Assembly: GCA_016192705.1 (NCBI GenBank)
Contig: JACPTQ010000009.1
Location: forward strand, 1 to 64,000
DNA from: Deltaproteobacteria bacterium
GTDB lineage: Bacteria > Myxococcota > JACPTQ01
Direction of reading: 5' to 3'
Length of the DNA: 64,000 bases
Positions within the stretch are counted from its first letter, which is position 1, and each line of letters starts with the position of its first letter. Both the position numbers and the translations under genes were made by a program. A model generated the notes under the pieces. The model searched no databases. It had not been told where the DNA came from and saw nothing but the letters and a program-made list of their open reading frames with translations. Shown here piece by piece: positions 8,722 through 16,667 of the stretch.

Positions 8722-9138
8722 ATGGGACAGAGACGACGGGCGCGCGAGTGCGCCGTACAGATCCTTTACCAAATGGACACGAATGCGCTCCCCGTCGAGC
8801 AGGCGCTCGGGCATTTTTGGGGCAGCTTTGCGGAGGGTGAAACCGATCGCGCGTTCGTCGAGCGCATCGTTCGCGGCGCGACCGACAACCGCGCGGCGAT
8901 CGACGAACGTCTCGCGACGGCGTCAAAGAATTGGCGGCTCGACCGCATGCCCGTCGTTGACCGCGCCATTCTGCGCGCTGCCGCGTACGAGCTTTTGTTC
9001 TGCGACGATATCCCAGCGCGCGTCGCAATCAACGAAGCGATCGACATCGCGAAACGCTTTGGCAGCGAGGAGTCGGCCCCGTTCGTCAACGGCATCCTCG
9101 ATAACCTCGCGGGTGAGAAGCTCGCCAAGGCGAAATAA
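8722..9138 (+). CDS. nusB: Transcription antitermination factor NusB
   Basis: 138 aa, the usual length. It binds boxA RNA with NusE in rRNA antitermination complexes. The N-terminus (MGQRRRARECAVQILYQMD) and the LPVVDRAILRAAAYELLF-type central motif (here MPVVDRAILRAAAYELLFCD) are typical. The C-terminal helix has ARVAINEAIDIAKRFG and FVNGILDNLA. Placement directly after ribH is the common bacterial arrangement and closes the operon. The convergent ATP-grasp gene ends 14 bases away. Confidence 0.95.
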   Translation: MGQRRRARECAVQILYQMDTNALPVEQALGHFWGSFAEGETDRAFVERIVRGATDNRAAIDERLATASKNWRLDRMPVVDRAILRAAAYELLFCDDIPARVAINEAIDIAKRFGSEESAPFVNGILDNLAGEKLAKAK

Positions 9139-9152
9139 AAAAGCCGGAAGGA

Positions 9153-11240
9153 TCAACCGCGGCGTGCTGCGCGTATCCCCGCAACTTCTGCATTCGGTGT
9201 GGAAACGCGCTCGCGATGGCGCCGAATCGCGCCCGCGAGGATGTCGCCGATGAGCCCGTTGTAGTCGATGCCGCCCGCACGCCCGATGAGGACGAGATCC
9301 GAAAAGCCGGGCGTCAGCCCTGGGAGTGGATTCGCCTCCAAGAAGTAAGGAACGCCGTTCGCGTCCATTCTGAAGTCGATGCGCGCGACGTCGCGAAGCC
9401 CGAGCGCCTCGAACACACCCTGGGCCGCCACCTCCAGCGCCCGCTGCTCGCGCGCCGTGATGTTCGCCGGGCAATCGTACCGCACGCGGCGATCCCACTC
9501 TTGTTTGATCGCGAAATCATAAACCGGGAACTCCGCCTCCGAATTCAAGAACACGATTTCCATCGGCGGCAGCGCGCGCGGGCGGCGATCGCCGAGAACC
9601 CCCACCGTAAACTCGCGCCCCACCACGTACTCCTCAACGAGCGCCGGCTGCCGGTACCGCTCGATGAGCTCCGTCGCCACGCGTCGCGCTTCGGCCTCGC
9701 TCGTCACAACCGAGCGCGCCGTGATCCCCTTCGACGACCCCTCAAACGTCGGTTTCACAATGACGGGGTAGCTGAGCCCCTTCATGATCTTCGTGCGCGT
9801 CGACGACACAAGCTGAAACCGCGGCGTCGCGAGGCCATGCGAGGCGACGACCCGTTTCGCAAGCGCCTTGTCGAGACACACGGCGAGCGCGCCGACGTCG
9901 CTCCCCGTGTATGGAATCCCAAGCAGCTCGAGGAGGGCCGGAATGTGCGCCTCGCGATTTCGCCCCTCGCGCCCCTCCGCAATGTTGAACACCACATCAA
10001 CCGGCGTTTCGGTGAGCGCCTGCGCAAGCTCAGGCCCCGCCTCGAAATGAACGACGCGATGCCCAAGCGCCCCAATCGCTTCCGCAATCGCATTGATTGT
10101 CGCCGGTGGATCGTATTCGGCCTCGTCGTCGTCGGCGGCCGTTATCGCCATGTTGCCATCAAGCGCCCGTGGCTTGACGCGCTTGACGTTGTACGTGAAC
10201 CCAACGGCGAGCGGACCTGCGTGTGCGCCGCCGCTCTTCCCCGTGCGCCCGTGCGACAACAGCCCGTACCGGCGCGCCGCGCTGTCGACGATCGACAAAA
10301 TGACGCCCGCGAAATCGAGCCCCGACCGCGACGCCGCCAAAAACAACCCGGCCTCGGGATTCAAACTCGGCAATGCGTTCACCTCGAGAAAATAAATAGC
10401 GCCGTCGTCACCAAACCGCACGTCGATGCGCCCAACGTCACGCACCTTGAGCCGCCGGAACGCCTCGCGCGTAAACGCCACAAGCCGCTCCTGCGCACCG
10501 GCCGGGATGGGCGCCGGAATCACGATACGCACGCTCCCAGCCGCAGCCGACTTGAGCGTGTAGTCGTACAGGCGATACGGAGTTTCTTCGATCGCCTCGT
10601 ATTCGTACGCAAACGGCGTCAGGACACCGAGCGAACCCTCGAGAAACGGCACCGCGACATCAATCCCGTGAATATACTCCTCGACGAGCAGCCCGTTCGG
10701 AAACCGCGCAAGCAACCCCTTCGCGCCGCGAACAATCTCAACAAGTCGGTCGTACGACGTTGCCACCGACGACGCCGAAATCCCGAGGCTCGACCCTTCG
10801 AAATTCGGCTTCGCGATAACCGGGTATTTGAGCCCCCGACACGCCGCCCAATCCGCCTCGCTCCGAACCACGCACCCCCCGGGGATCGCGATACCGAGCC
10901 CCCCGAGCGCCGACTTCGTCATCGCCTTATCGAGCGTCAGCGCGAGCGTCCATGCGTCCGACCCAGTGAACGGAATCGCCATGTCCTCGAGCACCGCGGG
11001 GACGAGCGCCTCGCGGTACGGCCCGCGCCGCCCCTCGGCGATATTGAAAACCAAGTCTGGCCGAAACGCCGCGAGCTTTCCCACCGTCCGCGCGAGCGGC
11101 TGCGATACGTTCACTGCCTCAGCGACGTGTCCGCCGCTCGAAAGGGCGCGCAAGATTTCGTTGATGGTTTCCGGAGGATCGTACTCAGCTTCGTCTTCGT
11201 GCGTCGATGTCTGAACGTTACAAGTGACCAGAATTCTCAT
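9153..11240 (-). CDS. Tandem ATP-grasp ligase (two D-Ala-D-Ala-ligase-like halves)
   Basis: 695 aa from the ATG at 11240 (MRILVTCNVQTS). The open frame continues to 11381, but the extension overlaps the GNAT gene and has no protein character. Two complete ATP-grasp units lie in tandem, about 1-335 and 345-685. Each starts with a DEAEYDPP(E/A)TIN motif followed by VFNIAEG and (I/Y)PFTGSD-like segments. Each has its own glycine-rich loop (NFEGSSLGI; TFEGSSKGI), VEEY strand and Mg-binding end (FLEVNALPSLNPEAG; FLEANPLPGLTPGF). Both active sites look intact. The N-terminal subdomain differs from true Ddl, so the substrate is not predicted. Its start overlaps the GNAT stop by 23 bases. Known relatives form amide or peptide bonds via acyl-phosphates. 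Confidence 0.88.
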   Translation of the reverse strand: MRILVTCNVQTSTHEDEAEYDPPETINEILRALSSGGHVAEAVNVSQPLARTVGKLAAFRPDLVFNIAEGRRGPYREALVPAVLEDMAIPFTGSDAWTLALTLDKAMTKSALGGLGIAIPGGCVVRSEADWAACRGLKYPVIAKPNFEGSSLGISASSVATSYDRLVEIVRGAKGLLARFPNGLLVEEYIHGIDVAVPFLEGSLGVLTPFAYEYEAIEETPYRLYDYTLKSAAAGSVRIVIPAPIPAGAQERLVAFTREAFRRLKVRDVGRIDVRFGDDGAIYFLEVNALPSLNPEAGLFLAASRSGLDFAGVILSIVDSAARRYGLLSHGRTGKSGGAHAGPLAVGFTYNVKRVKPRALDGNMAITAADDDEAEYDPPATINAIAEAIGALGHRVVHFEAGPELAQALTETPVDVVFNIAEGREGRNREAHIPALLELLGIPYTGSDVGALAVCLDKALAKRVVASHGLATPRFQLVSSTRTKIMKGLSYPVIVKPTFEGSSKGITARSVVTSEAEARRVATELIERYRQPALVEEYVVGREFTVGVLGDRRPRALPPMEIVFLNSEAEFPVYDFAIKQEWDRRVRYDCPANITAREQRALEVAAQGVFEALGLRDVARIDFRMDANGVPYFLEANPLPGLTPGFSDLVLIGRAGGIDYNGLIGDILAGAIRRHRERVSTPNAEVAGIRAARRG

Positions 11241-11718
11241 TCTGCGCCAACACCTTTCTGTAAATGATGAGGTCGTCGCCCACCTTGTAGTAATCGGGAA
11301 TGCGGGCCGCCACGGAATAACCCGCTCTGTCGTAAAATGCTCTCGTTTTAGCGTACGCCGGATTCGAGCCCGTCTCGACAATCAGGTGGCGCGCGCCCCC
11401 CATTCGCAACTCCTCCTCAACCCCCGCAAGCAGCCCGCGCCCAAGCCCACCCCCACGGCGGAACGAACTCACGGCGATCCAGTACAGATCGAACGTCGCG
11501 TCGGTCATCGGCGTCGGGCCATAACACGCATACCCGAGCGCCGTGTCGTTCTCATCCGTTGTGATTCTGAAAATGTAATCGGTCTGCGCGTCATCGGATA
11601 ACGCGGCGTCGACCAGCTCAATCGCGCACGCCTTCTCCGCGTCCGTGAATTCTGTCGTACCGCGGATCAGGCGAACAAGCTCAGTTCGATCGCGCGAGCA
11701 AAGTTTCCGAATTCTCAT
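11218..11718 (-). CDS. GNAT-family N-acyltransferase
   Basis: 166 aa from the ATG at 11718 (MRIRKLCSRDRTELV); upstream residues of the open frame look non-coding. The acyl-CoA binding motif is SSFRRGGGLGRGLLAGVEEE, preceded by the DLYWIAV strand and followed by HLIVETGSN and the GNAT end AFYDRAGYSVAARIPDYY. It probably transfers an acetyl or other acyl group to an amine. It is embedded in an overlapping ATP-grasp operon: 38 bases of overlap with the upstream ligase and 23 with the downstream tandem ligase. That context suggests capping or tailoring of a ligase product, which is inference. Confidence 0.85.
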   Translation of the reverse strand: MRIRKLCSRDRTELVRLIRGTTEFTDAEKACAIELVDAALSDDAQTDYIFRITTDENDTALGYACYGPTPMTDATFDLYWIAVSSFRRGGGLGRGLLAGVEEELRMGGARHLIVETGSNPAYAKTRAFYDRAGYSVAARIPDYYKVGDDLIIYRKVLAQNENSGHL

Positions 11719-12811
11719 AGCCCTTTTCTTGCCGTTCACGTCTCTCGCCCCGTCGATCTTGACGTTGCGATGCGGCCACTCGCCGCCCCGCTCTCGCCCG
11801 CACCTTCGCGCCGTTCGCGATCGCGTATGTAACAATCTTCTCGATCATCGCCGTGTAATCAAGCCCGGCCGCCGCCGCCGCGCGCACAAACCCAGCACCC
11901 GGCGAAATATCGGGGTTGGGATTCACCTCGATCACATAAGGCTGCCCGGTCGGCGAAACGCGCAAGTCGACCCGCGCGTACCCGGTACACCCAACGCCAT
12001 GATACGCAAGAACCGCCACGCGCCGAAGTTCCTCCGCAAGTCCGTCGTCAATCTTAGCCGGCACTTCAGACGGCGTCGACAGATACTCCCAAGACCGCGC
12101 GGTCCACTTCGCCCGATAACTGCAAATGCGCGCCACACCGGGCGGAAACCCGTTGAACCGAATTCGGCCGATCGGAAGCGTCTCGCCGCCACACCACACC
12201 GGCACGGAGTACTCGTCGCCGTCGATGTACTCTTCGACGATGGCTGGCTGCTTGAAGCGCCACATCACATAGCGCGCCCGCTTCGCGAGCGAGAGCGCAT
12301 CGCGCACAACCGAGTTTTGGCTGATTCCGATCGAACCATCTTCGCGCACCGGCTTCACGATCGCCGGCAAGAAATCGACGTCACCACAACGCCGCATCTC
12401 GTCCACCAACACGCCGCGCGGTGTCGGAACACCCGCCTCCACAAGCGCGACCTTCGCCTTGAACTTATCCAGACAGCGCTCGAGGCACTTCGGCGTGCCC
12501 CCCGTGCTCACGATTCCAAGACGATCGAGAAGCGACGCCACCCACGCCTCGCCGCGACTGTCGCCCGCGACCGCCTCGCACGAATGAAACACCCAAGCCG
12601 GGCGCATGCGGACCAGCTCGCTTCGCAAATCGTCGACATCGGACCCAACCGGCACAAGCTTCAACGATCCCGCGATGGCCCGTCGCGCAATCAACTCGTT
12701 GAGCGAGCGTTCAATCGCGTCGACACACTTCATCACACTCTTGTGCGCAACCAGCGATTCAATCCCGTTCGCGTTGGTGAGTGTCTCCGCGTTGTAAAGA
12801 AGGGCAAACAC
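11681..12811 (-). CDS. ATP-grasp ligase, D-Ala-D-Ala-ligase-like
   Basis: 376 aa from a GTG at 12811, one base after the stop of the receiver gene (TGA-C-GTG), with a GGAG a few bases further up. The frame stays open to 12961, but that part runs antisense in sense to the receiver gene and is Arg-rich. The ATP-grasp fold is visible: DKFKAKVALVEAGVPTPRG, IVKPVREDGSIGIS (nucleotide loop), AIVEEYIDGDEY and the metal-binding YARVDLRV plus YVIEVNPNPDISPGAGF. The N-terminal domain is unlike Ddl. The C-terminal 40 residues are basic and Arg-rich. Substrate unknown; the genomic partners are a GNAT and a tandem ATP-grasp. Confidence 0.87.
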   Translation of the reverse strand: MFALLYNAETLTNANGIESLVAHKSVMKCVDAIERSLNELIARRAIAGSLKLVPVGSDVDDLRSELVRMRPAWVFHSCEAVAGDSRGEAWVASLLDRLGIVSTGGTPKCLERCLDKFKAKVALVEAGVPTPRGVLVDEMRRCGDVDFLPAIVKPVREDGSIGISQNSVVRDALSLAKRARYVMWRFKQPAIVEEYIDGDEYSVPVWCGGETLPIGRIRFNGFPPGVARICSYRAKWTARSWEYLSTPSEVPAKIDDGLAEELRRVAVLAYHGVGCTGYARVDLRVSPTGQPYVIEVNPNPDISPGAGFVRAAAAAGLDYTAMIEKIVTYAIANGAKVRARAGRRVAASQRQDRRGERRERQEKGYENSETLLARSN

Positions 12812-12812
12812 G

Positions 12813-13283
12813 TCAGACGTGCTCCGCCGTTTCGCCAACGTCCGCGGCAGCCGCAGCCGCGGCCCCAACCGCATTTGCAACGACACCGGCTGTTGGCGCG
12901 GCCTTCGCACCCGCAGCCAATCGTGCCGAGCGGCGCGCGGCAACGGTTTCGACCGCCGCAAGTATTTCGCTCAGACGAAACGGCTTTGACAAAAGCACGA
13001 TCTCGCCCGTCTCAAGGTACGACCGACTAAACCGCTCGCCGTAGGCCGTGATAACGACGATCGCCGTCTCCGGCTGTACCGCCCGCGTCTCTTCGATCAC
13101 CTCGAGCCCGTCAACATCGGGCATGTTGAGGTCTGTGATGACCAGGTCGAACGGAATCGCACCGAGACTTTCAACGGCCAAGCGACCGCTTGAAACCGTC
13201 GTTACCGCGTGCCCTTCCTCGCGAAGCACTTCGGCGAGGGCGTCCCGCGTGTTGGGTTCGTCGTCAGCAACCAGAATGCGCAC
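12813..13283 (-). CDS. Single-domain response regulator with Ala-rich tail
   Basis: 156 aa from the GTG at 13283 (MRILVADDEPNTRDAL); a TTG at 13289 is possible. The receiver domain covers residues 1-120, with acidic pocket ADDE, phosphoacceptor Asp in VITDLNMPDVDG, the Thr in VVITAYG and the Lys in LLSKPFRL. After the receiver there is only a low-complexity Ala/Val/Gly tail and no DNA-binding domain. It is the first gene of the ATP-grasp operon, with one base between its stop and the next start. This is an unusual position for a CheY-like protein; it may modulate the enzymes or cross-talk with the neighbouring histidine kinase. Confidence 0.88.
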   Translation of the reverse strand: MRILVADDEPNTRDALAEVLREEGHAVTTVSSGRLAVESLGAIPFDLVITDLNMPDVDGLEVIEETRAVQPETAIVVITAYGERFSRSYLETGEIVLLSKPFRLSEILAAVETVAARRSARLAAGAKAAPTAGVVANAVGAAAAAAADVGETAEHV

Positions 13284-13296
13284 GCGCAATTAACTG

Positions 13297-13312
13297 AGCA
13301 ACTCAAGTGCCA
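13297..13312 (-). promoter_or_regulatory. Sigma-54 promoter (-24/-12) of the ATP-grasp operon
   Basis: On the minus strand the site reads TGGCAC-TTGAG-TTGCT, matching the sigma-54 consensus TGGCAC-N5-TTGCW exactly with correct spacing. The predicted start of transcription is near 13286-13288. That is within a few bases of the GTG (13283) of the receiver gene, so the message would be leaderless or nearly so. A sigma-54 activator gene lies 1.7 kb away in the divergent operon. Confidence 0.82.
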
Positions 13313-13381
13313 CTCAACTCACGTAAATTCCCTTTGGTTTATGAGATGTGCGGGCACCCTCGCCGCGTTCGTTTTCTTGCG

Positions 13382-13416
13382 CTGAGAGTTTCATTCTCAA
13401 ACTGAGAGCAAGTCTC
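13382..13416. promoter_or_regulatory. Candidate upstream activator site: direct and inverted repeats
   Basis: CTGAGAG occurs twice, at 13382-13388 and 13402-13408, exactly 20 bases apart (about two helical turns). TGAGA (13383-13387) also pairs as an inverted repeat with TCTCA (13395-13399), and GAGAG with GTCTC further on. The block lies 70-104 bases upstream of the sigma-54 promoter, the normal distance for an enhancer bound by an NtrC-type protein. It overlaps the -35 region of the divergent kinase promoter, so autoregulation is possible. Binding by the adjacent activator is inferred. Confidence 0.5.
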
Positions 13417-13422
13417 TATAAT
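13394..13422 (+). promoter_or_regulatory. Sigma-70 type promoter of the histidine kinase operon
   Basis: A perfect -10 TATAAT at 13417-13422 lies 17 bases after a partial -35 TTCTCA at 13394-13399. Transcription should begin near 13429, at or just before the GTG (13433) of the histidine kinase. This again implies a leaderless or very short-leader mRNA. Confidence 0.6.
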
Positions 13423-13432
13423 CGCGTTGCTC

Positions 13433-14986
13433 GTGTCGCTTCGAAAAAAACTTTTCCTCTCGTTCCTCGCGCTCGCGTGCCTCGTTGGTGTGGCGAGCTT
13501 CTATTTTATTCAGCGCCTCCACGAGATGAACGAAATCGTCGAGACGATGCTCTCGGTCGACGTCAAAACCATCTACTTTGAAAAAGGGTTTCGCGAAGCG
13601 TTTTATCGGATGCAGAGCGCCGGCCGTCGGTATCTCGACAAGGGAAACCCAGAAGACCTGCGCGCAATGGAGGATTTCAAACGCACGTGCGTTGAACAGC
13701 TCGAGCGCATCGTCGTGCTGCTCGACAGCGCGAAGGAACGAAAGATTCTTGCGCAAATCGAAGCGGGATATCGAAGAATGAATCTTCTTTTTGCAGAGGA
13801 CATCTCGAGCCGAAAAGCAAACGCCCTAGGCGAAGCGCCCAACGAAGCCAAACGGTTCCAAACCTCGGAAGAGATCGCCAAGAATATTCACGCGCTTGTG
13901 CGACTTTCGGACCAATCGATCGGCCTGCAGGTCAGCCGCGCGCAGAAAATAGGAACGACGGGGCGACAAATCGGCTTCGTCGTTGCAGGCATCGGGCTGT
14001 CGGTTGGATTCGTGCTCGCGTGGCTCCTCACGCGGCGCATCACGCGACCCATCGTCGAACTCGGCCAGGCAACGGAGCGCGTCGCCGCCGGCGAGTTCCA
14101 TGTGCGCACACCTGAGCGCGGCAACGACGAGCTCACACAGCTGGCGCGGCAGTTCAACCAGATGGCGACCCGCCTCGCCGAACTGGACGGCGCGAAATCG
14201 GCGTTCATCGCGAACGTGAGCCACGAGCTTCGCACACCCCTGACCTCCATTCGCGAGGCCAACAAACTCATCCAAGACGGACTTGCCGGCCCGCTCACGT
14301 CGCAGCAACGCGAGCTGCTCGATATCTCCATGGAGGCGTGCCGTCGCCTCATCGATCTCGTCAAGGACGTTCTCGAGCTCTCAAAAATGAAGGCACACGT
14401 TGTCCCGTTTCGATTCGAGCCGACCCCGATCGATTCGCTAATCGAGGAGTGTCTGTCCGAGTTTCGACTTGTCGCACAAAAAAAGGGGATTGCCGTTGAG
14501 TTCAGTGCCGAGGGCGAAGTCCCGCCTGTCGTCGTTGACCGTCAACGCGTAGCGCAGGCGATTTCGACGCTGCTCACGAACGCGCTCAAGTTCACCGCGG
14601 AGCACGGCCGCATATCGGTCACGCGTCGGGTCGCCGCAGCCCCCGACTCGCCTCCTCCGTGGGGTCGAGCCTCGCCGAGCAGCGCGACCGGCCGCTCCAA
14701 CTTCGAAACGCCAGCCGGAAAACAAGCCGCACGCGGCGTCGATTCGCGGCGCGTTGTCGGCGCGATATCGGACAGCGGCGCCGGGATTGCGCCCGATCGG
14801 CTCACGGAGATTCGGCGACGACTCGAAAGCGGAACGGTTGGCGTTGAGGGCGGGCTCGGCCTCGCGATCGCGCGCGAAGTCGCGATTGCGCACAACGGCG
14901 ATCTCGTTCTTGAGAGCCAGCAGAACGTCGGCACAACCGTGCGTTTTTCGTTGCCGGTGACGTCGCCAAAGAGAGAGGGAGCGTAG
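13433..14986 (+). CDS. Membrane sensor histidine kinase, HAMP-containing
   Basis: 517 aa from GTG 13433 (TTG 13427 is also possible). The first membrane helix (KLFLSFLALACLVGVASFYF) is followed by a periplasmic helical sensor of about 150 residues and a second helix near 182-203. A HAMP linker (RRITRPIVELGQATERVAAG), the dimerisation/phosphoacceptor box SHELRTPLTSIRE and an ATPase domain follow (N-box LTNALKF, G1 DSGAGI, G2 GLGLAI). An insertion of about 45 Ser/Pro/Gly-rich residues lies between the N and G1 boxes and is unusual. The layout resembles GlrK/QseE. It is followed after 2 bases by its likely partner, the NtrC-type regulator. Confidence 0.93.
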   Translation: MSLRKKLFLSFLALACLVGVASFYFIQRLHEMNEIVETMLSVDVKTIYFEKGFREAFYRMQSAGRRYLDKGNPEDLRAMEDFKRTCVEQLERIVVLLDSAKERKILAQIEAGYRRMNLLFAEDISSRKANALGEAPNEAKRFQTSEEIAKNIHALVRLSDQSIGLQVSRAQKIGTTGRQIGFVVAGIGLSVGFVLAWLLTRRITRPIVELGQATERVAAGEFHVRTPERGNDELTQLARQFNQMATRLAELDGAKSAFIANVSHELRTPLTSIREANKLIQDGLAGPLTSQQRELLDISMEACRRLIDLVKDVLELSKMKAHVVPFRFEPTPIDSLIEECLSEFRLVAQKKGIAVEFSAEGEVPPVVVDRQRVAQAISTLLTNALKFTAEHGRISVTRRVAAAPDSPPPWGRASPSSATGRSNFETPAGKQAARGVDSRRVVGAISDSGAGIAPDRLTEIRRRLESGTVGVEGGLGLAIAREVAIAHNGDLVLESQQNVGTTVRFSLPVTSPKREGA

Positions 14987-14988
14987 CG

Positions 14989-16452
14989 ATGAGCGGTGAG
15001 CATATCCTGGTTGTCGACGACGATCGCCACATCCTGGAGGTGTTGCGGCTGCGCCTTCAAGCGAACGGCTACAAGATTTCGTGCACGCTCCGCCCAGAAG
15101 AGGCGCTTGAATGGGTCACCTCCCGAAAGCCGGACCTCATGATCGCCGATCTTCGAATGGCCGGCATGGATGGCCTCACGCTGCTCCGAGAAGCGCGGAC
15201 CGCGAATCCCGACCTTCCGGTCATAATTCTGACGGCTCACGGCAGCATTGAGAACGCCGTCGAAGCGGTGCGCCAAGGCGCGTATGGGTACGTCACAAAG
15301 CCATACGACGACGCGCAACTGCTTCAAGAGCTGAAAAACGCGCTCGAGCGGCGACGCCTTATGCGCGAAGTGAATCGACTCGAGTCGATCGTCAAGGAGC
15401 GCTTCGACGTCGGCGAGATCATCGGCAAGGCGGCCCGCATGGTTGCGGTGTTTGAACAGGTTGAACGCGTCGCACCGACCGACGCGACCGTGTTCATCTC
15501 GGGCGAAAGCGGCACGGGAAAGGAGCTCGTCGCAAAAGCGATTCACCTCGCAAGCCCGCGCGGGAAAGGGCCGTTCGTCGCCGTCAACATGGGCGCACTC
15601 CCCGAAACGCTCCTCGAAAACGAGCTCTTCGGGCACGTCAAGGGGGCCTTCACGGGCGCGAACCGCGAAAAAGAGGGGCTCTTCGCCGCGGCTCAAGGCG
15701 GGACGATTTTCCTCGACGAAATTGGCGACGCGCCACTTCCCATTCAGGTTAAGCTGTTGCGGGTGCTCCAAGATCGCAAGTTCACACGACTCGGCGAAGT
15801 TCACGAAATCGAAACCGATGCGCGCGTCATCACCGCGTCGAATCGCGATTTGCGAAAAATGGTCAAGGACGGGAAGTTTCGCGAGGATCTGTTTTTCCGA
15901 ATCCACGTCGTGCCGATCGAACTGCCGCCGCTCCGAGACCGTAAGGACGACATTCCGCGGCTCGCGTTTCATTTTCTAAAAAGGTTCTCTGAGCAAGTGG
16001 GACGCGAAATTCGGGGGTTCTCGACAGCGGCGCTTGAGGCTCTCATCGCGTACGATTGGCCAGGGAACGTTCGCGAGCTCGAAAACACCATTGAGCATGC
16101 GGTGGTCATGGCGAAAGCTGACGAAATCCAGGCGAGCGAGGTCACGTTTATCTCGCGATCGGGCGCAGCGGGCCGAGGCCAGTCCGTCGCGGGCGCCGCC
16201 GGAAGCGTCTTGACCGAGGCGCCGTCGCTGCCGCCGTACAAACAGGCGCGCGAGAGCTTCGAGCGCGAGTACCTCGAGCAACTCCTTCGGCTGACGCGCG
16301 GTAATGTCAGCGCCGCGGCGCGGCTTGCCGGAAAATACCGTGCCGACCTCTACGGCCTCCTTCGTAAACATGGGCTCGATCCAGGCACGTTCAAGGGGGC
16401 CGGGGGTGAACCGACCCCAGCCGAAGACGCCGCTGGCGACGATGAAAAATAA
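14989..16452 (+). CDS. Sigma-54-dependent NtrC-family response regulator
   Basis: 487 aa. The receiver domain (1-120) has VVDDDRH, phosphoacceptor [11 protein letters not shown] and VTKPYDD. The AAA+ sigma-54 interaction domain covers about 140-380, with Walker A GESGTGKE, the sigma-54 contact loop GAFTGA, Walker [12 protein letters not shown] and [11 protein letters not shown]. The C-terminal Fis-type helix-turn-helix is near 440-470 ([20 protein letters not shown]). All parts needed for activation are intact. It resembles GlrR. The start follows the kinase stop by 2 bases, with a GAGGGAG ribosome site inside the kinase end. Candidate sigma-54 promoters flank this operon on both sides (13297 and 16626), making them its probable targets. 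Confidence 0.94.
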   Translation: MSGEHILVVDDDRHILEVLRLRLQANGYKISCTLRPEEALEWVTSRKPDLMIADLRMAGMDGLTLLREARTANPDLPVIILTAHGSIENAVEAVRQGAYGYVTKPYDDAQLLQELKNALERRRLMREVNRLESIVKERFDVGEIIGKAARMVAVFEQVERVAPTDATVFISGESGTGKELVAKAIHLASPRGKGPFVAVNMGALPETLLENELFGHVKGAFTGANREKEGLFAAAQGGTIFLDEIGDAPLPIQVKLLRVLQDRKFTRLGEVHEIETDARVITASNRDLRKMVKDGKFREDLFFRIHVVPIELPPLRDRKDDIPRLAFHFLKRFSEQVGREIRGFSTAALEALIAYDWPGNVRELENTIEHAVVMAKADEIQASEVTFISRSGAAGRGQSVAGAAGSVLTEAPSLPPYKQARESFEREYLEQLLRLTRGNVSAAARLAGKYRADLYGLLRKHGLDPGTFKGAGGEPTPAEDAAGDDEK

Positions 16453-16625
16453 GTCACCCGGCGCTCGGCCTGGAGGGCATCGCATACACACCCACATCGA
16501 CTTAACTGCATGTATTGATTACGTTTAATTAGGCCGGCCGGGGCCTGGCCGAATCTTCATACAGATCACCCCACTTTTTGCCCTAAAACCTATTCGAAAA
16601 ACCCACGTTTATCTGTGATTTCAGG

Positions 16626-16641
16626 TGGTCCGAAGCTTGCT
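16626..16641 (+). promoter_or_regulatory. Candidate sigma-54 promoter before the GT2 gene
   Basis: TGGTCC-GAAGC-TTGCT has the invariant GG and GC at the required distance and a perfect -12 half, but its -24 half is weaker (TGGTCC instead of TGGCAC). The expected transcription start is near 16653, just ahead of the glycosyltransferase start codons (16668/16680). It sits right after the gene for a sigma-54 activator. Confidence 0.5.
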
Positions 16642-16667
16642 CACCTCTGACGCGAGAAAGGCCAGTG

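Noticed and set aside
7444-8814. A 456-codon minus-strand frame across the riboflavin operon
   Set aside because: It is antisense to ribBA and ribH, which have clear motifs; its composition is typical of shadow frames in GC-rich DNA.
9216-11267. A 683-codon plus-strand frame
   Set aside because: It is antisense to the tandem ATP-grasp gene, Arg/Pro/His-rich throughout and without any domain motif.
16520-16550. AGGCC-GGCCGG-GGCCT hairpin after the NtrC-type gene as terminator
   Set aside because: The stem is only 5 base pairs and no T run follows; not a convincing intrinsic terminator.
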